A program made the position numbers and the translations under genes. The notes beneath the pieces are model-generated. The model saw only the letters and a list, made by a program, of their open reading frames with translations. It ran no database searches and was not told the origin of the DNA. This document shows positions 54,859-63,934 of a stretch of 64,000 nucleotides of DNA, piece by piece. The stretch covers positions 1-64,000 of the forward strand of contig NZ_AQQS01000025.1 in the NCBI RefSeq assembly GCF_002088275.1, read 5' to 3'. Source of the stretch: Aurantimonas sp. 22II-16-19i. Its GTDB lineage: Bacteria > Pseudomonadota > Alphaproteobacteria > Rhizobiales > Rhizobiaceae. Position 1 is the stretch's first letter. Each line of letters starts with the position of its first letter.

Positions 54859-55111
54859 GGTTTCAAGCCCGGGCGGCGCTTGGGCGGCACCCTTTGCGCC
54901 GGTCCAAGAGCGTGGCCGACGGTATGAGGCGGGAGACCCACTGCCCGCCAACCCCTGTCGCGCTCGCTCGACGGTCCCGAATGCCCGCTTGCGAGGCAGG
55001 GCGCCCAGCGGTCGGGCAGCAAGGACGCCGGACGCCGGGGGCGTTCCCGGCACGACGTTCATCGCCCCACGGCCGCACTCGCACCGAGCGAGGCCTCGTC
55101 GCCCTCCGCGA

Positions 55112-55519
55112 TCAGCAACGGCCGGCGCGCAAGCTGGCGAAGCGGCCGGCCGAGTGGCCCGAACCGCAGTGACGCCCCTGCCGCGGGATCGACCCACTCG
55201 CAGCCTCCGCCGTCGGACGATCATGCTGGGATCCGGGCGTTGCAGGCGCAGCGCCGCGCTCCAGCCAGCCGGACCAGACTCCCTCGGGATTCTTCGGCTT
55301 CAACCGTCCGACAAGGATGCGCAGATTCTGGTTCTCGCGCTCGAGCGTCTGCAGGCGCTGGAGGGCCTCCGGCTTCAGGCCCCCCAGCCGCTTTCGCCAG
55401 CGATAGAAGGTTCGTTGCGAGACATGGGCGGAGCTGCAGATCTCCTCGATCGGCACCCCCTCCTCCGCCTCTCGCAGCAGCGTCAGGATCTCGAAATCGG
55501 TGTGGTTCGTCCTTCTCAT
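55112..55519 (-). pseudogene. Truncated IS3-group OrfA transposase
   Basis: From ATG 55519 the protein reads MRRTNHTDFEILTLLREAEE, then SQRTFYRWRKRLGGLKPEAL and LERENQNLRILVGRL: an HTH_Tnp_1 domain and leucine-zipper as in IS3/IS407-type OrfA. After residue 73 (about position 55300) the similarity stops and a proline- and arginine-rich tail follows to 55112, instead of the usual LDKAML-type end and the OrfB gene. It is thus a truncated insertion-sequence gene. No inverted repeats are clear. A free-standing HTH protein is a less likely reading. Confidence 0.65.
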
Positions 55520-55622
55520 CCCTCGACCTCTCGAAGCGGGGCGGCGCCCAACGGGGCAGGCCACCCCCCGACGAGGCAGCGAAGCAACTTCGGTGCCACG
55601 GCCGACCGACCGCGCCGAAGCT

Positions 55623-56582
55623 TCAGAGAAGGGACTTCTCCAGCATCATGTGGACGCCCTTGTTGCCATCCACGAGTTGCGTGACCCTGAGATTGCCCGC
55701 GAGCGAAATCAGCATGTAGGCCTGGTTGCGGGTCAGGGACGTCCGTTTGCAGACGTGCTTCACCATCTCCGCGACCGCCTCCTTGGCGGCATCGTCGAGG
55801 TCTTCGTTCAGGCCGATCGCGATGAGATGGGTCTTGTTCTCCGCAAAGGGCCGGTCGAAATCGAGGTCCTTGCGCACCGTCAGGCGAAACGTCCCGCTGC
55901 ACCCGGTTTCGAGGGCCGTGAGACAGACCTCGCCATCTCCCTGAACTCCATGCCCGTCACCGGCATAGAACAGGGCCCCCTCGTTGAAGACCGGGAGGTA
56001 GAGCGTCGTTCCTGGCCGCAGTTCCTTGTTATCCATGTTGCCGCCGAAAATCCGCGGCACCGGCGAGCCGCAGCGCCCCCATGCCGGCGGCGGTGCAACC
56101 GCGATGATGCCGAAGAACGGATCGAGCGGGATCTGTGTCCCCCACGGCATGATGCAGACCTGGCGCTCCCGGTCGATGGTCGGCCGTACGGTCTCGTATT
56201 CGGTGAAGGCGTCGGGCAGCGTTCCCAGAAGCGGGAGGATCGCCACGAACCCCCAGTCCATCCAGACGCTGGTCTCCAGGATATCGATCTGCAGCACGTC
56301 GCCGGGCGCCGCGTCTTCGACATAGACGGGGCCGGTGATGAAGTGCGGCCCGGGCCCCTGCGGCAGTGCCTCGATCGCTTCGCGATAGGCGTCCGGCACC
56401 AGTTCGCGCTGCTCGGGGAGGATCTCGGCGCCGCCGGCCGGAAACGAGTGCAGCGTCACGATGTCGCCCGACGCCACGCGCAGGATCGGCGGCGTCGCGG
56501 CGTCGATATAGCCCCAGACCATCGCCTCGTGGGTTGCCGGGATCTCGTGGCTGGTCGGGATGTCACGCTTGGAGTCTCGCAT
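55623..56582 (-). CDS. Acetamidase/formamidase family protein, second
   Basis: A 319-aa FmdA/AmdA-family protein: GDIVTLHSFPAGGAEILPE, EDAAPGDVLQIDILE, GGNMDNKELRPGTTLYLPVFNEGALFYAGDGHGVQGDGE and the tail SLAGNLRVTQLVDGNKGVHMML. The active-site motif is GDGHGVQGDGE, against GDCHAIQGDGE in the copy at 53899, so the two belong to different subgroups. The ATG at 56582 has GAGG upstream; the longer frame to 56801 reads through non-coding sequence. It stands alone on the minus strand, 104 nt from the transposase remnant. Confidence 0.9.
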   Translation of the reverse strand: MRDSKRDIPTSHEIPATHEAMVWGYIDAATPPILRVASGDIVTLHSFPAGGAEILPEQRELVPDAYREAIEALPQGPGPHFITGPVYVEDAAPGDVLQIDILETSVWMDWGFVAILPLLGTLPDAFTEYETVRPTIDRERQVCIMPWGTQIPLDPFFGIIAVAPPPAWGRCGSPVPRIFGGNMDNKELRPGTTLYLPVFNEGALFYAGDGHGVQGDGEVCLTALETGCSGTFRLTVRKDLDFDRPFAENKTHLIAIGLNEDLDDAAKEAVAEMVKHVCKRTSLTRNQAYMLISLAGNLRVTQLVDGNKGVHMMLEKSLL

Positions 56583-57010
56583 GCCGGCCTCGCGCTGCTC
56601 GCTGCGTGATATGGGATGATCTGCTTCTTCTGCGCAAGGTCGCGCTTGGTGACGGTGGCCTTGCGGGCTGTCAATCGATCGAGCATGACCGTCGACGCCG
56701 TGCAGAGCGAACATCAGCACGAGCATCCAAACGCAAATCCCTCGGACAACTGCTGCCTCTCTGGATCGAGCGTTCGCGGCGGCGATCCGTCCCTGCCGCA
56801 TTGGACAACGGCCGCCTTCGGGACCCGGGACTCAGCCGGCAAGATGTGAGGCGGAGTGTCGGAGGGTGTTCTGGAAGCAAGCGAGTTATCTCGCAGCCAG
56901 GTGGGCACGCGCTGACGCTTCATGAGGGAACCGAGGTGTAACACCTGCCGATCCCCCGGACGGTCCGGGACGGCCGCTTCTGAGATACTGTCGCGGCCGT
57001 TCGGATCGCT
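56583..57010. other. 428-nt gap without a recognisable gene
   Basis: Only short overlapping frames without motifs are present. The part near 56583-56625 should hold the promoter of the minus-strand acetamidase (a CATCCCATATCA stretch on that strand is somewhat AT-rich). Nothing else is seen. Confidence 0.5.
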
Positions 57011-57622
57011 TCACCGGGTGGAAAGCGGACCGTCTGTCTTGAGAGCGTGATCCACGAGATCGGACGAAGGCGCGACACCTTCGCGGCACTCGAGTCGTTT
57101 CTCGAAGCGGAACATTCCGTCGTCGCCGGGCAGGACCGGCTCATCCGGACGGTTCGGGTCGGGATGGCCGGCGTGATGGTACTCCACGATGTGGAAGCCG
57201 CAAACATTGACGTAGAAGTGGATGTTGCGCTTCTCGAAGTACGGCGTGTGGGTCGTCCAGACCTTCGTGTCGGGATACGCCGCCTCGATCGCGCTCCAGG
57301 CCTTGCGGCCGATGCCGCGGCCGATCTCGCCGACGCTGACATAGAAGAAGTCGAGCGAGCCGTGCCGCGTTTCGGCGTCGATCGAGACGATCGCACCGCC
57401 GACCCAGCGCTCGTCTTCGAGGATACGGTGGACCACGGCGTTCGGCGCCTCGAAGGAAGCGACGATGTCTTCGTCGGGCGGGATCGGTCCGCCGTCGACC
57501 GATCCGAACGTTTCCACCGCGGCGATCGCGAAGGCGTCCTGAAGATCCTGGCGGAAGCGCGGCAGGTCGGCCTGCGTCGCGATGTCGAGAGTGATGCGGC
57601 CGGCGGTCGGAATGGCGGTCAT
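57011..57622 (-). CDS. GNAT-family N-acetyltransferase
   Basis: A 203-aa protein with a GNAT core: [45 protein letters not shown] contains the acetyl-CoA-binding strand, and R/Q-x-x-G-x-A appears as [37 protein letters not shown] matches the C-terminal part. It transfers acetyl from acetyl-CoA to an unknown amine. It lies 84 nt downstream of the RND transporter gene on the same strand and may be cotranscribed, but no functional link is evident. Confidence 0.85.
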   Translation of the reverse strand: MTAIPTAGRITLDIATQADLPRFRQDLQDAFAIAAVETFGSVDGGPIPPDEDIVASFEAPNAVVHRILEDERWVGGAIVSIDAETRHGSLDFFYVSVGEIGRGIGRKAWSAIEAAYPDTKVWTTHTPYFEKRNIHFYVNVCGFHIVEYHHAGHPDPNRPDEPVLPGDDGMFRFEKRLECREGVAPSSDLVDHALKTDGPLSTR

Positions 57623-57706
57623 CGAAGGTCTCCGGGATGGTGAAGAGGCATTGGAGGTCGCGGACGCGATCCCGGCCTCGGCCGGGATCGCCTTTGGGCT
57701 GGACGG

Positions 57707-60700
57707 TCATGCCACGGCGGGCACCGGGCTCGGCTCGATCGGATCCCTGGCCTTGCGCTCGGCGAGGCGCATGACGAGGACGAAGAAGACCGGCACGAAC
57801 AGGACGGCGAGGACGGTGGCCGAGATCATGCCGCCGAAGAGGCCGGTGCCGAGCGCATTCTGCGTCTCCGAACTCGGGCCCCTGGCGATCACGAGCGGCA
57901 CGATGCCGAGCGTGAAGGCGAGCGAGGTCATGACGATCGGGCGAAGGCGCAGGCGCGCCGCCTCGACCGCCGCCTCCGCCAGGCTCATGCCCTCGCCCCG
58001 CAGCTTGCGGGCGAACTCGACGATCAGGACCGCGTTCTTGGCCGACAGGCCGATCAGCGTGATGAGCCCGACCTTGAAGAACACGTCGTTCTCCAACCCC
58101 CTCAGATGCACCGCAACCACGGCGCCGACGATGCCGAGCGGCACCACGAGCATGACCGAAAGCGGAATCGCCCAGCTTTCGTAGAGAGCCGCGAGAACGA
58201 GGAAGACGACCACGAAGGAGGCCGCGAGGAGGATCGGCGCCTCGGCGCCCGACTGGCGCTCCTGAAAGGACTGGCCGACCCATTCCACGGCAAATCCTCC
58301 GGGAAGCGCGGCGGCGAGCCGCTCCATCTCGTTCATGGCATCACCGCTCGACACGCCGGACGCGGCATCGCCGGAGATGCTCAGCGAGGGATAGCCGTTG
58401 GTGCGGTTGAGTTGCAGCGGTCCGAGCGACCATTCGGGCGTCACCACCTCCGAGAGGGGCACCATGCCGCCCTTGTCGTTGCGCACGTGAAGCTTGAGGA
58501 CGTCCTCGACCTGCATCCGGTCCTCCGCCCGCGCCTGCACGATGACCTCCTGGAGGCGGCCGGCGCGCGGGAAGTCGTTGACATAGGTCGAGCCCATGGC
58601 CGCGCCGAGCGCGTCGGTGATGGCGGAGAAGGACAGGCCCAGCGCCCCGGCCTTCTGCCGGTCGATGTCGAGCTTCACCGTCGGGCCGCTCGGCAGGCCG
58701 CCGACGCGCACGTTCTGGAGGAGCGCGCTTTTGGCCGCGAGATCCACCAGCGTCTCGGACGCCGCCCGCAGCGCCGCCGCGTCGCGGCCCGCCCGGTCCA
58801 CGAGGTGCAGGGCGAAGCCCGAGGTCGTGCCGAGCTCCTCGATGGCCGGCGGCTTCATCACGAGAACCTCGCCCTCGCTCACTTCCGCCATCGCCCGCGT
58901 TGCGGCCTCGACCTCGGCGTCCGTGCTGCCGGTCCGATCGCCGAAGTCTTTCAGGCTCGTGAAGGCCATGGCGGCGTTCGATCCCGAGCCGGAGAAGCCG
59001 AAGCCCATGATCGAGAGGTTGCCCGCGATGTCGGGGCGCGTCGCGACATGAGCGTCGTAACGCTCCACCAGCTTGCGCGTGCGTTCGGCCGTCGCGTCCG
59101 CCGGCAGGGTGAAGGAAGTCATGAAGGTGCCCTGATCCTCGTCGGGCACGAAGGCGGTCGGCAGCGTGCCGAAGCCGATCGCCAGCGCGCCGACGATCGC
59201 GCCGTAGACCAGCATGACGCGGACGCCTCGCTTCACCAGCCAGCCGACCCACGTGACGTAGCGACCCGTCAGCCGATCGAAGCCCCGGTTGAACCAGGCG
59301 AAGAAGCCCCGGCGCTTGTGATGGGCCGTGACCGGCTTCAGGATCGTGGCGCAGAGCGCGGGCGTCAGGCTGAGGGCCAGAAAGGCCGAGAACAGGATCG
59401 ACACCGCGAGCGAGACCGTGAACTGCCGGTAGATCGCCCCGACCGAGCCGGTCGCAAGGCCCATGGGCAGGAAGACCGCCGTCAGGACAAGGGTGATACC
59501 GACCACTGCGCCGGTGATCTCGCGCATGGCACGGCGCGTCGCCTCGCGCGGTGAGAGGCCCTCTCTCGCCATCAGGCGCTCGACATTCTCCACCACGACG
59601 ATCGCGTCGTCCACGATGATGCCGATCGCCAGCACCATGCCGAACATGGTGAGCACGTTGACCGAGTATCCGATCGCCCAGATCACCGCGAGAGTGCCGA
59701 GGAGCGCGATCGGCGCGACGATCGCCGGGATCAGCGTGTAGCGCACCTTCTGGAGGAACAGGAGCATGATCAGGAACACCAGCGCCATCGCCTCGCCGAG
59801 CGTCTGGACGACCTTGGCAATCGAGAGCTTCACGAAGGGGGCGGTATCGTAGGAGATGGCATAGGAGATGCCCTCCGGCATCGAGGGAGCGAGTTCGGCG
59901 AGGCGGACGCGCACGCCCTCCGAGGTGCTGACGGCGTTGGCGCCGGGCGAAAGCTGGATGGCGGCGGCCGTCGCGGGCTTGCCGTCGTCGAAGATCGAGA
60001 AGCCCATGGTCTGCGGACCGACCTCGACCGTCGCCACGTCGCCGAGCGTCAGCTTCGAGCCGTCCGGGTCGGAGCGCAGAACGATGGCGGAGAATTCCTC
60101 GGGCGTCTCCAACTGGCCGCTGAGGGTCAGCGGCACGCTGACCGCCTGGCCGGGAACGGTCGGCGCCTCGCCGAGCCGCCCCGGCGCCACCTGGACGTTC
60201 TGCGTCTGGATCGCCTGGACGATCTCGGCCATCGAGACCGCATAGGACACGAGGCGGGCGGGGTCGACCCAGACGCGCATCGCTGCCTCCGAACCGAAGG
60301 ACTGGACTCGGCCGACGCCCGCCACCCGCTTCAGCTCGGGCGACAGGCCCCGCGCGAGATAGTCCTCGAGCGCCAGCGTGGCCACCTTGCCGCCCTCGGA
60401 GCGCAGCGTCACGATCATCAGGAAGCCGGACGAGGCGGCCTCGACCGAGAGGCCGGCGCGGCGCACGGGCTCGGGCAGCCGCGGCTCGACGGCCTTCAGG
60501 CGGTTCTGCACGTCGATCTGGGCCATCTCCGGATCGGTGCCGGGCTTGAAGGTCACGGTGATGCTGGCATTGCCCGATGCGTCCGCCGAAGACTCGAAGT
60601 AGAGGAGGTTCTTGACCGCCGTCAGTTCGCGCTCGATCGGCGCGACCACGCTGTCGGCGACGGTCTGCGGGCCGGCGCCGGTATAGGTCGCATTGATGCT

Positions 60701-60829
60701 GATGCTCGGCGGCGCGATCACCGGAAAACGCGAGACGGGAAGCTGCGGGATCGCGGCAAGACCCGCCAGTGTGATGAAGATCGCGACGACCCAGGCGAAG
60801 ACCGGCCGGTCGATGAAGAATTGCGGCAT
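57707..60829 (-). CDS. RND efflux transporter (HAE1, AcrB/MexB type)
   Basis: A 1040-aa inner-membrane proton/drug antiporter. It starts MPQFFIDRPVFAWVVAIFI, has the paired aspartates of helix 4 in GIIVDDAIVVVENVERLMAREG, and two large periplasmic loops (about residues 35-335 and 560-870) between 12 helices. The length is as usual for AcrB. It lies 10 nt downstream of the adaptor gene, forming a two-gene pump operon. No outer-membrane TolC-like gene is in the window, so the pump must use one encoded elsewhere or beyond the edge. Confidence 0.95.
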   Translation of the reverse strand: MPQFFIDRPVFAWVVAIFITLAGLAAIPQLPVSRFPVIAPPSISINATYTGAGPQTVADSVVAPIERELTAVKNLLYFESSADASGNASITVTFKPGTDPEMAQIDVQNRLKAVEPRLPEPVRRAGLSVEAASSGFLMIVTLRSEGGKVATLALEDYLARGLSPELKRVAGVGRVQSFGSEAAMRVWVDPARLVSYAVSMAEIVQAIQTQNVQVAPGRLGEAPTVPGQAVSVPLTLSGQLETPEEFSAIVLRSDPDGSKLTLGDVATVEVGPQTMGFSIFDDGKPATAAAIQLSPGANAVSTSEGVRVRLAELAPSMPEGISYAISYDTAPFVKLSIAKVVQTLGEAMALVFLIMLLFLQKVRYTLIPAIVAPIALLGTLAVIWAIGYSVNVLTMFGMVLAIGIIVDDAIVVVENVERLMAREGLSPREATRRAMREITGAVVGITLVLTAVFLPMGLATGSVGAIYRQFTVSLAVSILFSAFLALSLTPALCATILKPVTAHHKRRGFFAWFNRGFDRLTGRYVTWVGWLVKRGVRVMLVYGAIVGALAIGFGTLPTAFVPDEDQGTFMTSFTLPADATAERTRKLVERYDAHVATRPDIAGNLSIMGFGFSGSGSNAAMAFTSLKDFGDRTGSTDAEVEAATRAMAEVSEGEVLVMKPPAIEELGTTSGFALHLVDRAGRDAAALRAASETLVDLAAKSALLQNVRVGGLPSGPTVKLDIDRQKAGALGLSFSAITDALGAAMGSTYVNDFPRAGRLQEVIVQARAEDRMQVEDVLKLHVRNDKGGMVPLSEVVTPEWSLGPLQLNRTNGYPSLSISGDAASGVSSGDAMNEMERLAAALPGGFAVEWVGQSFQERQSGAEAPILLAASFVVVFLVLAALYESWAIPLSVMLVVPLGIVGAVVAVHLRGLENDVFFKVGLITLIGLSAKNAVLIVEFARKLRGEGMSLAEAAVEAARLRLRPIVMTSLAFTLGIVPLVIARGPSSETQNALGTGLFGGMISATVLAVLFVPVFFVLVMRLAERKARDPIEPSPVPAVA

Positions 60830-60839
60830 GGGAGAGCTT

Positions 60840-62006
60840 TCAGCCTTCGGTCGGGGATGCGGCTTGCCGGTAGGGATCGGGGGCGAGCGGACGGCCCGGC
60901 TGGGCGCGATCCTGCCCCTCGACGAGGACGGTCTCCCCGGCAGAAAGACCGGACAGGATCACGTATTGCCGCTCGACCAGGGGACCGAGCTCGACCGCCC
61001 GGCGGGTAGCGGTGTTGTCGGGCGCCAGGATCGTCAGTTGCGGCTTGCCCGAGGCGTCCCGCTGAACCGCCTGCTGCGGCACAGTGAGCGCTGCGGGATA
61101 GACGGCGCTCGGCACCTTGGCGCGCAGATACATGCCGGGCAAAAGCTGGCGATAGGGATTGGGCACTTCGACCCTGAGGCCGATGCTTCCGGTGCCCGGA
61201 TCGACCGTGCTTTCGGAGAACAGGACCTTGCCGGGAAACTCGTAGGGTTTGCCCGCGATCGTCAGGATGTCGACGGCCAGCGTGCCGGCCTCCTCGCTGC
61301 GCCCGCTCGCCACCATGTCCTCCAGAGCCTCGCGGCGGATCGAGGGCTGGCGCACGTCCAGATAGACGCGGTCGAGCTGCTGGACGACGGCAAGCGCCGT
61401 CGCGCCGCCGACCGAGGCGAGGCCACCCTCGGTGGTGAGAGCCTGGCCGATCCGCCCGGCGACCGGGCTTCGAACGGTGGCGTGCGCGAGCTCCAGCCTG
61501 CGGCGCGTCAGGTTGGCCGTCGCCTCGGCGACGCTCGCCTTGGCCTGGGCGAGCGCGCCCGTGGCGTCGCCCAGCGCGGCGGCGCTCGCCGTGCGCGCGG
61601 CCGACAGCGCCTGGACACGCTCGTATTTGAGGTTCGCGTTGAGAAGGTCGGCCTCCGCCCGCGCGAGAACGGCGCTCGCCGCTTCGACGTCGGCGGCGAG
61701 CGGGGCGGGGTCGATCTGGAACAGCGGCTGGTCGGCCGTCACCTCGGAGCCTTCGGTGAACAGCACCTTCTGGACGATGCCGGTGACCTGCGGGCGGATC
61801 TCGGCCGTGCGCAGCGCCGCGACGCGGCCAGGCAACTCATCGGTGACCACCAGGCGCCGCGGCTCGACCGTGACCACGGCGACGTGCGGAGGATCGGCGG
61901 AAAGGTCCGCCGGCGCCCCGCCGGTCTCCTCCTTCGTGCAGGCCCCGAGCAGCATCGCGGCGGCGCCGAGAAGGACAGGGAGCGGCAGGCGGCGCAGGAT
62001 CGACAT
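60840..62006 (-). CDS. RND efflux periplasmic adaptor lipoprotein
   Basis: A 388-aa membrane-fusion protein. The N-terminus MSILRRLPLPVLLGAAAMLLGAC ends in a lipobox (LGAC), so it is anchored by lipid. LPGRVAALRTAEIRPQVTGIVQKVLF and GSEVTADQPLFQIDPAPL form the lipoyl half, residues about 100-170 a helical hairpin, and TVRSPVAGRIGQALTTEGGL the second half. The start at 62006 is chosen for the signal; the frame is open to 62225 across the divergent regulator. It is divergent from the two-component genes, which probably control it. Confidence 0.92.
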   Translation of the reverse strand: MSILRRLPLPVLLGAAAMLLGACTKEETGGAPADLSADPPHVAVVTVEPRRLVVTDELPGRVAALRTAEIRPQVTGIVQKVLFTEGSEVTADQPLFQIDPAPLAADVEAASAVLARAEADLLNANLKYERVQALSAARTASAAALGDATGALAQAKASVAEATANLTRRRLELAHATVRSPVAGRIGQALTTEGGLASVGGATALAVVQQLDRVYLDVRQPSIRREALEDMVASGRSEEAGTLAVDILTIAGKPYEFPGKVLFSESTVDPGTGSIGLRVEVPNPYRQLLPGMYLRAKVPSAVYPAALTVPQQAVQRDASGKPQLTILAPDNTATRRAVELGPLVERQYVILSGLSAGETVLVEGQDRAQPGRPLAPDPYRQAASPTEG

Positions 62007-62081
62007 CGCGGGGGTTCCATGGCAACGGTCTCGCCGCGTCGGTGCGACGCCGCTCCTATTCGCCCGCAGCATTGGCGTCGT

Positions 62082-62111
62082 GTGGAGGAAATGTTGCGCG
62101 TTCGTGGAGGA
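62082..62111. promoter_or_regulatory. GTGGAGGA direct repeats, 22-bp period, at the pump/regulator divergent promoter
   Basis: GTGGAGGA occurs at 62082-62089 and 62104-62111, exactly 22 bp apart, in the 169-nt gap between the adaptor gene and the response regulator gene. OmpR/PhoB-type regulators bind direct repeats on one helix face with 11- or 22-bp steps, so this is a good candidate site for the regulator encoded at 62176. Confidence 0.5.
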
Positions 62112-62175
62112 CGCATCGGGGCGCTCGACGGGCTCCGTGCCGGATGGCATCCAAGGGCCGAGGAGAACGCCCGCC

Positions 62176-62847
62176 ATGACAGCCCTTGTCCTGATCGCCG
62201 AAGACGACGACGAGATCTGCGCCATTCTCGACGCCTATCTCGTGCGCGAGGGCTTCCGCACGGTCAAGGCACGGGACGGTCGCACCGCGCTCGACCTCCA
62301 CCTCGCGCTGAAGCCCGACCTCGTGCTTCTCGACGTCACCATGCCGCGCCTCGATGGATGGGAGGTGCTGGCCGAACTGCGCCGCCGGGGCTCGACGCCC
62401 GCCATCATGATCACCGCGCTCGACAAGGACATCGACCGCCTGCAGGGACTGCGGATCGGGGCGGACGACTACGTGGTGAAACCGTTCAACCCGATCGAGG
62501 TCGTGGCGCGGGCGAAGGCGGTGCTGCGCCGTTCGGGCTTGGCGAGCGCGGCGGGCGTGTTGCGGGTCGGGGAACTCTCGATCGATCTCGACGCCTACCA
62601 GGCGAGCCTCGGCGATGCGCCCCTCGCGCTGACGCTGACCGAGTTCCGCATTCTCGCCCACATGGCGCGCAGCCCGACGAAGGTGTTCACCCGGAGCGAG
62701 CTGGTGGACGCCTGCCTGCCGGGCTCGGACGCGCTCGACCGCACGGTGGACAGCCATCTCAGCAAGCTGCGCAAGAAGCTGGAGCAAGCGGGCGCCGCCG
62801 GCCTCCTGCCGGGCGTGCGCGGCGTCGGCTACCGGCTGACGGCGTGA
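62176..62847 (+). CDS. OmpR/PhoB-family response regulator
   Basis: A 223-aa response regulator. Residues 1-115 form the receiver domain with acidic D11/D12, phospho-acceptor D53 (DLVLLDVTMPRLDG) and K102 (DDYVVKPF). Residues 130-223 form the winged-helix output domain (LTLTEFRILAHMARSPTKVFTRSELVDACL, DRTVDSHLSKLRKKLE, GVRGVGYRLTA). It precedes the histidine kinase by 4 nt. Its divergent placement against the RND adaptor, as for BaeSR-type systems, suggests that it activates the pump. The ATG at 62176 has AGGAG upstream. Confidence 0.93.
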   Translation: MTALVLIAEDDDEICAILDAYLVREGFRTVKARDGRTALDLHLALKPDLVLLDVTMPRLDGWEVLAELRRRGSTPAIMITALDKDIDRLQGLRIGADDYVVKPFNPIEVVARAKAVLRRSGLASAAGVLRVGELSIDLDAYQASLGDAPLALTLTEFRILAHMARSPTKVFTRSELVDACLPGSDALDRTVDSHLSKLRKKLEQAGAAGLLPGVRGVGYRLTA

Positions 62848-62851
62848 CCGC

Positions 62852-63934
62852 ATGAGGTTGCGCGACGGCCTCAGCCGCCAGATCCTCCTCGCCATGTCCG
62901 CCATCACCGTGGCGGTCGGGCTTCTCGTCTTCTTCGGCACCTATCTCGCCTACATGGCGATCATCGCCCTCTATCCGCTGCCCGAGACGGCCGAGGAGGG
63001 GCTCACCGGGATCGACCTCGCCGTTCTCGGCGCGCTGATCCTGGTCGCGTTGCCGCTCGCCGCCGCGGTCGCGCTGCGCCTCGCCCGCCGCATTCTGGAG
63101 CCCCTCGAAACGCTGGCCGAGAGTGCCCGACGCATCGCCGACGGCGACCTGTCGGCCCGGGTTCCGCCCGGCGATCGCTCGCTGGGGGAGACCTCCGAAC
63201 TGATCGACGACTTCAACACCATGGCACAGCGTCTCCAGGACATGGCCGCCGACATGGCGCGCTGGAACGCCACGATCGCACACGAGCTGCGCACCCCGCT
63301 CACCATCCTGAAAGGCCGTCTCCAGGGCATGATCGACGGCGTCTTCGAGCCGGACGAGCGCTTGCTTCGTGCGCTGGTCCTTCAGGTGGACAGCCTGGCG
63401 CGGCTGGTCGAAGAGCTGCGGACCGTCACGCTTGCCGACAGCGGACATCTCGACCTGCGGATCGCGCCCGTCCGTCTGGCAGAGGAGGTCGCCCAGATGG
63501 CCGAACTCCTCGCTCCCGATCTGAAAGCCGACGGCTTCACCCTCGTTCTCGACCTTGCCGACGTGACCGTCGACCTCGACGCGACGCGGATCCGTCAGGC
63601 CCTTCTGGCGCTCGTCAGCAATGCGCGGCGCCATGCGCTTCGCGGCGCGATCACGATCTCGCTGAGGCGGCATGGCGGCGAAGCGGTGCTCGGCGTCGCC
63701 GACGAGGGGCCGGGTCTGCCGCCGGACATGGCATCCCGCATGTTCGAACCGTTCATGCGCGGCGACCCGGCCCGGTCGCGGGAACCCGGTGGCAGCGGGC
63801 TCGGCCTGTCGGTCGTGCGGGCGATCGTCGAGGCGCACGGCGGATGCGTGCGCTACCGTCCGTCGCCGAGCGGCGGCGCCCTGTTCGAGATGGTGTTCGT
63901 CCGGGAGGGTCGCGGGGCACAGGTCACGGCATAG
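62852..63934 (+). CDS. Sensor histidine kinase
   Basis: A 360-aa membrane kinase. Two helices (about residues 12-40 and 54-78) flank a very short periplasmic stretch of about 14 residues, followed by a HAMP domain (RRILEPLETLAESARRIADG). The H-box is NATIAHELRTPLTIL with H144; the N, G1 and G2 boxes appear as LLALVSNARRH, GVADEGPGLP and GGSGLGLSVVRAIVEAHGG. The tiny sensor region suggests that it detects membrane-embedded signals rather than a soluble ligand. It pairs with the regulator just upstream. The last 66 nt of the window contain no further gene start that I can support. Confidence 0.93.
   Translation: MRLRDGLSRQILLAMSAITVAVGLLVFFGTYLAYMAIIALYPLPETAEEGLTGIDLAVLGALILVALPLAAAVALRLARRILEPLETLAESARRIADGDLSARVPPGDRSLGETSELIDDFNTMAQRLQDMAADMARWNATIAHELRTPLTILKGRLQGMIDGVFEPDERLLRALVLQVDSLARLVEELRTVTLADSGHLDLRIAPVRLAEEVAQMAELLAPDLKADGFTLVLDLADVTVDLDATRIRQALLALVSNARRHALRGAITISLRRHGGEAVLGVADEGPGLPPDMASRMFEPFMRGDPARSREPGGSGLGLSVVRAIVEAHGGCVRYRPSPSGGALFEMVFVREGRGAQVTA

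Noticed and set aside
54828-54900. Structured GC-rich segment after the acetamidase that at first looked tRNA-like (GGTTTCAAGCCC)
   Set aside because: No acceptor stem, anticodon arm or proper T-loop can be folded; it is a simple hairpin and is listed as a possible terminator.
57582-59554. Plus-strand open frames opposite the RND transporter
   Set aside because: They mirror the codon structure of the AcrB-type gene and encode no recognisable protein.
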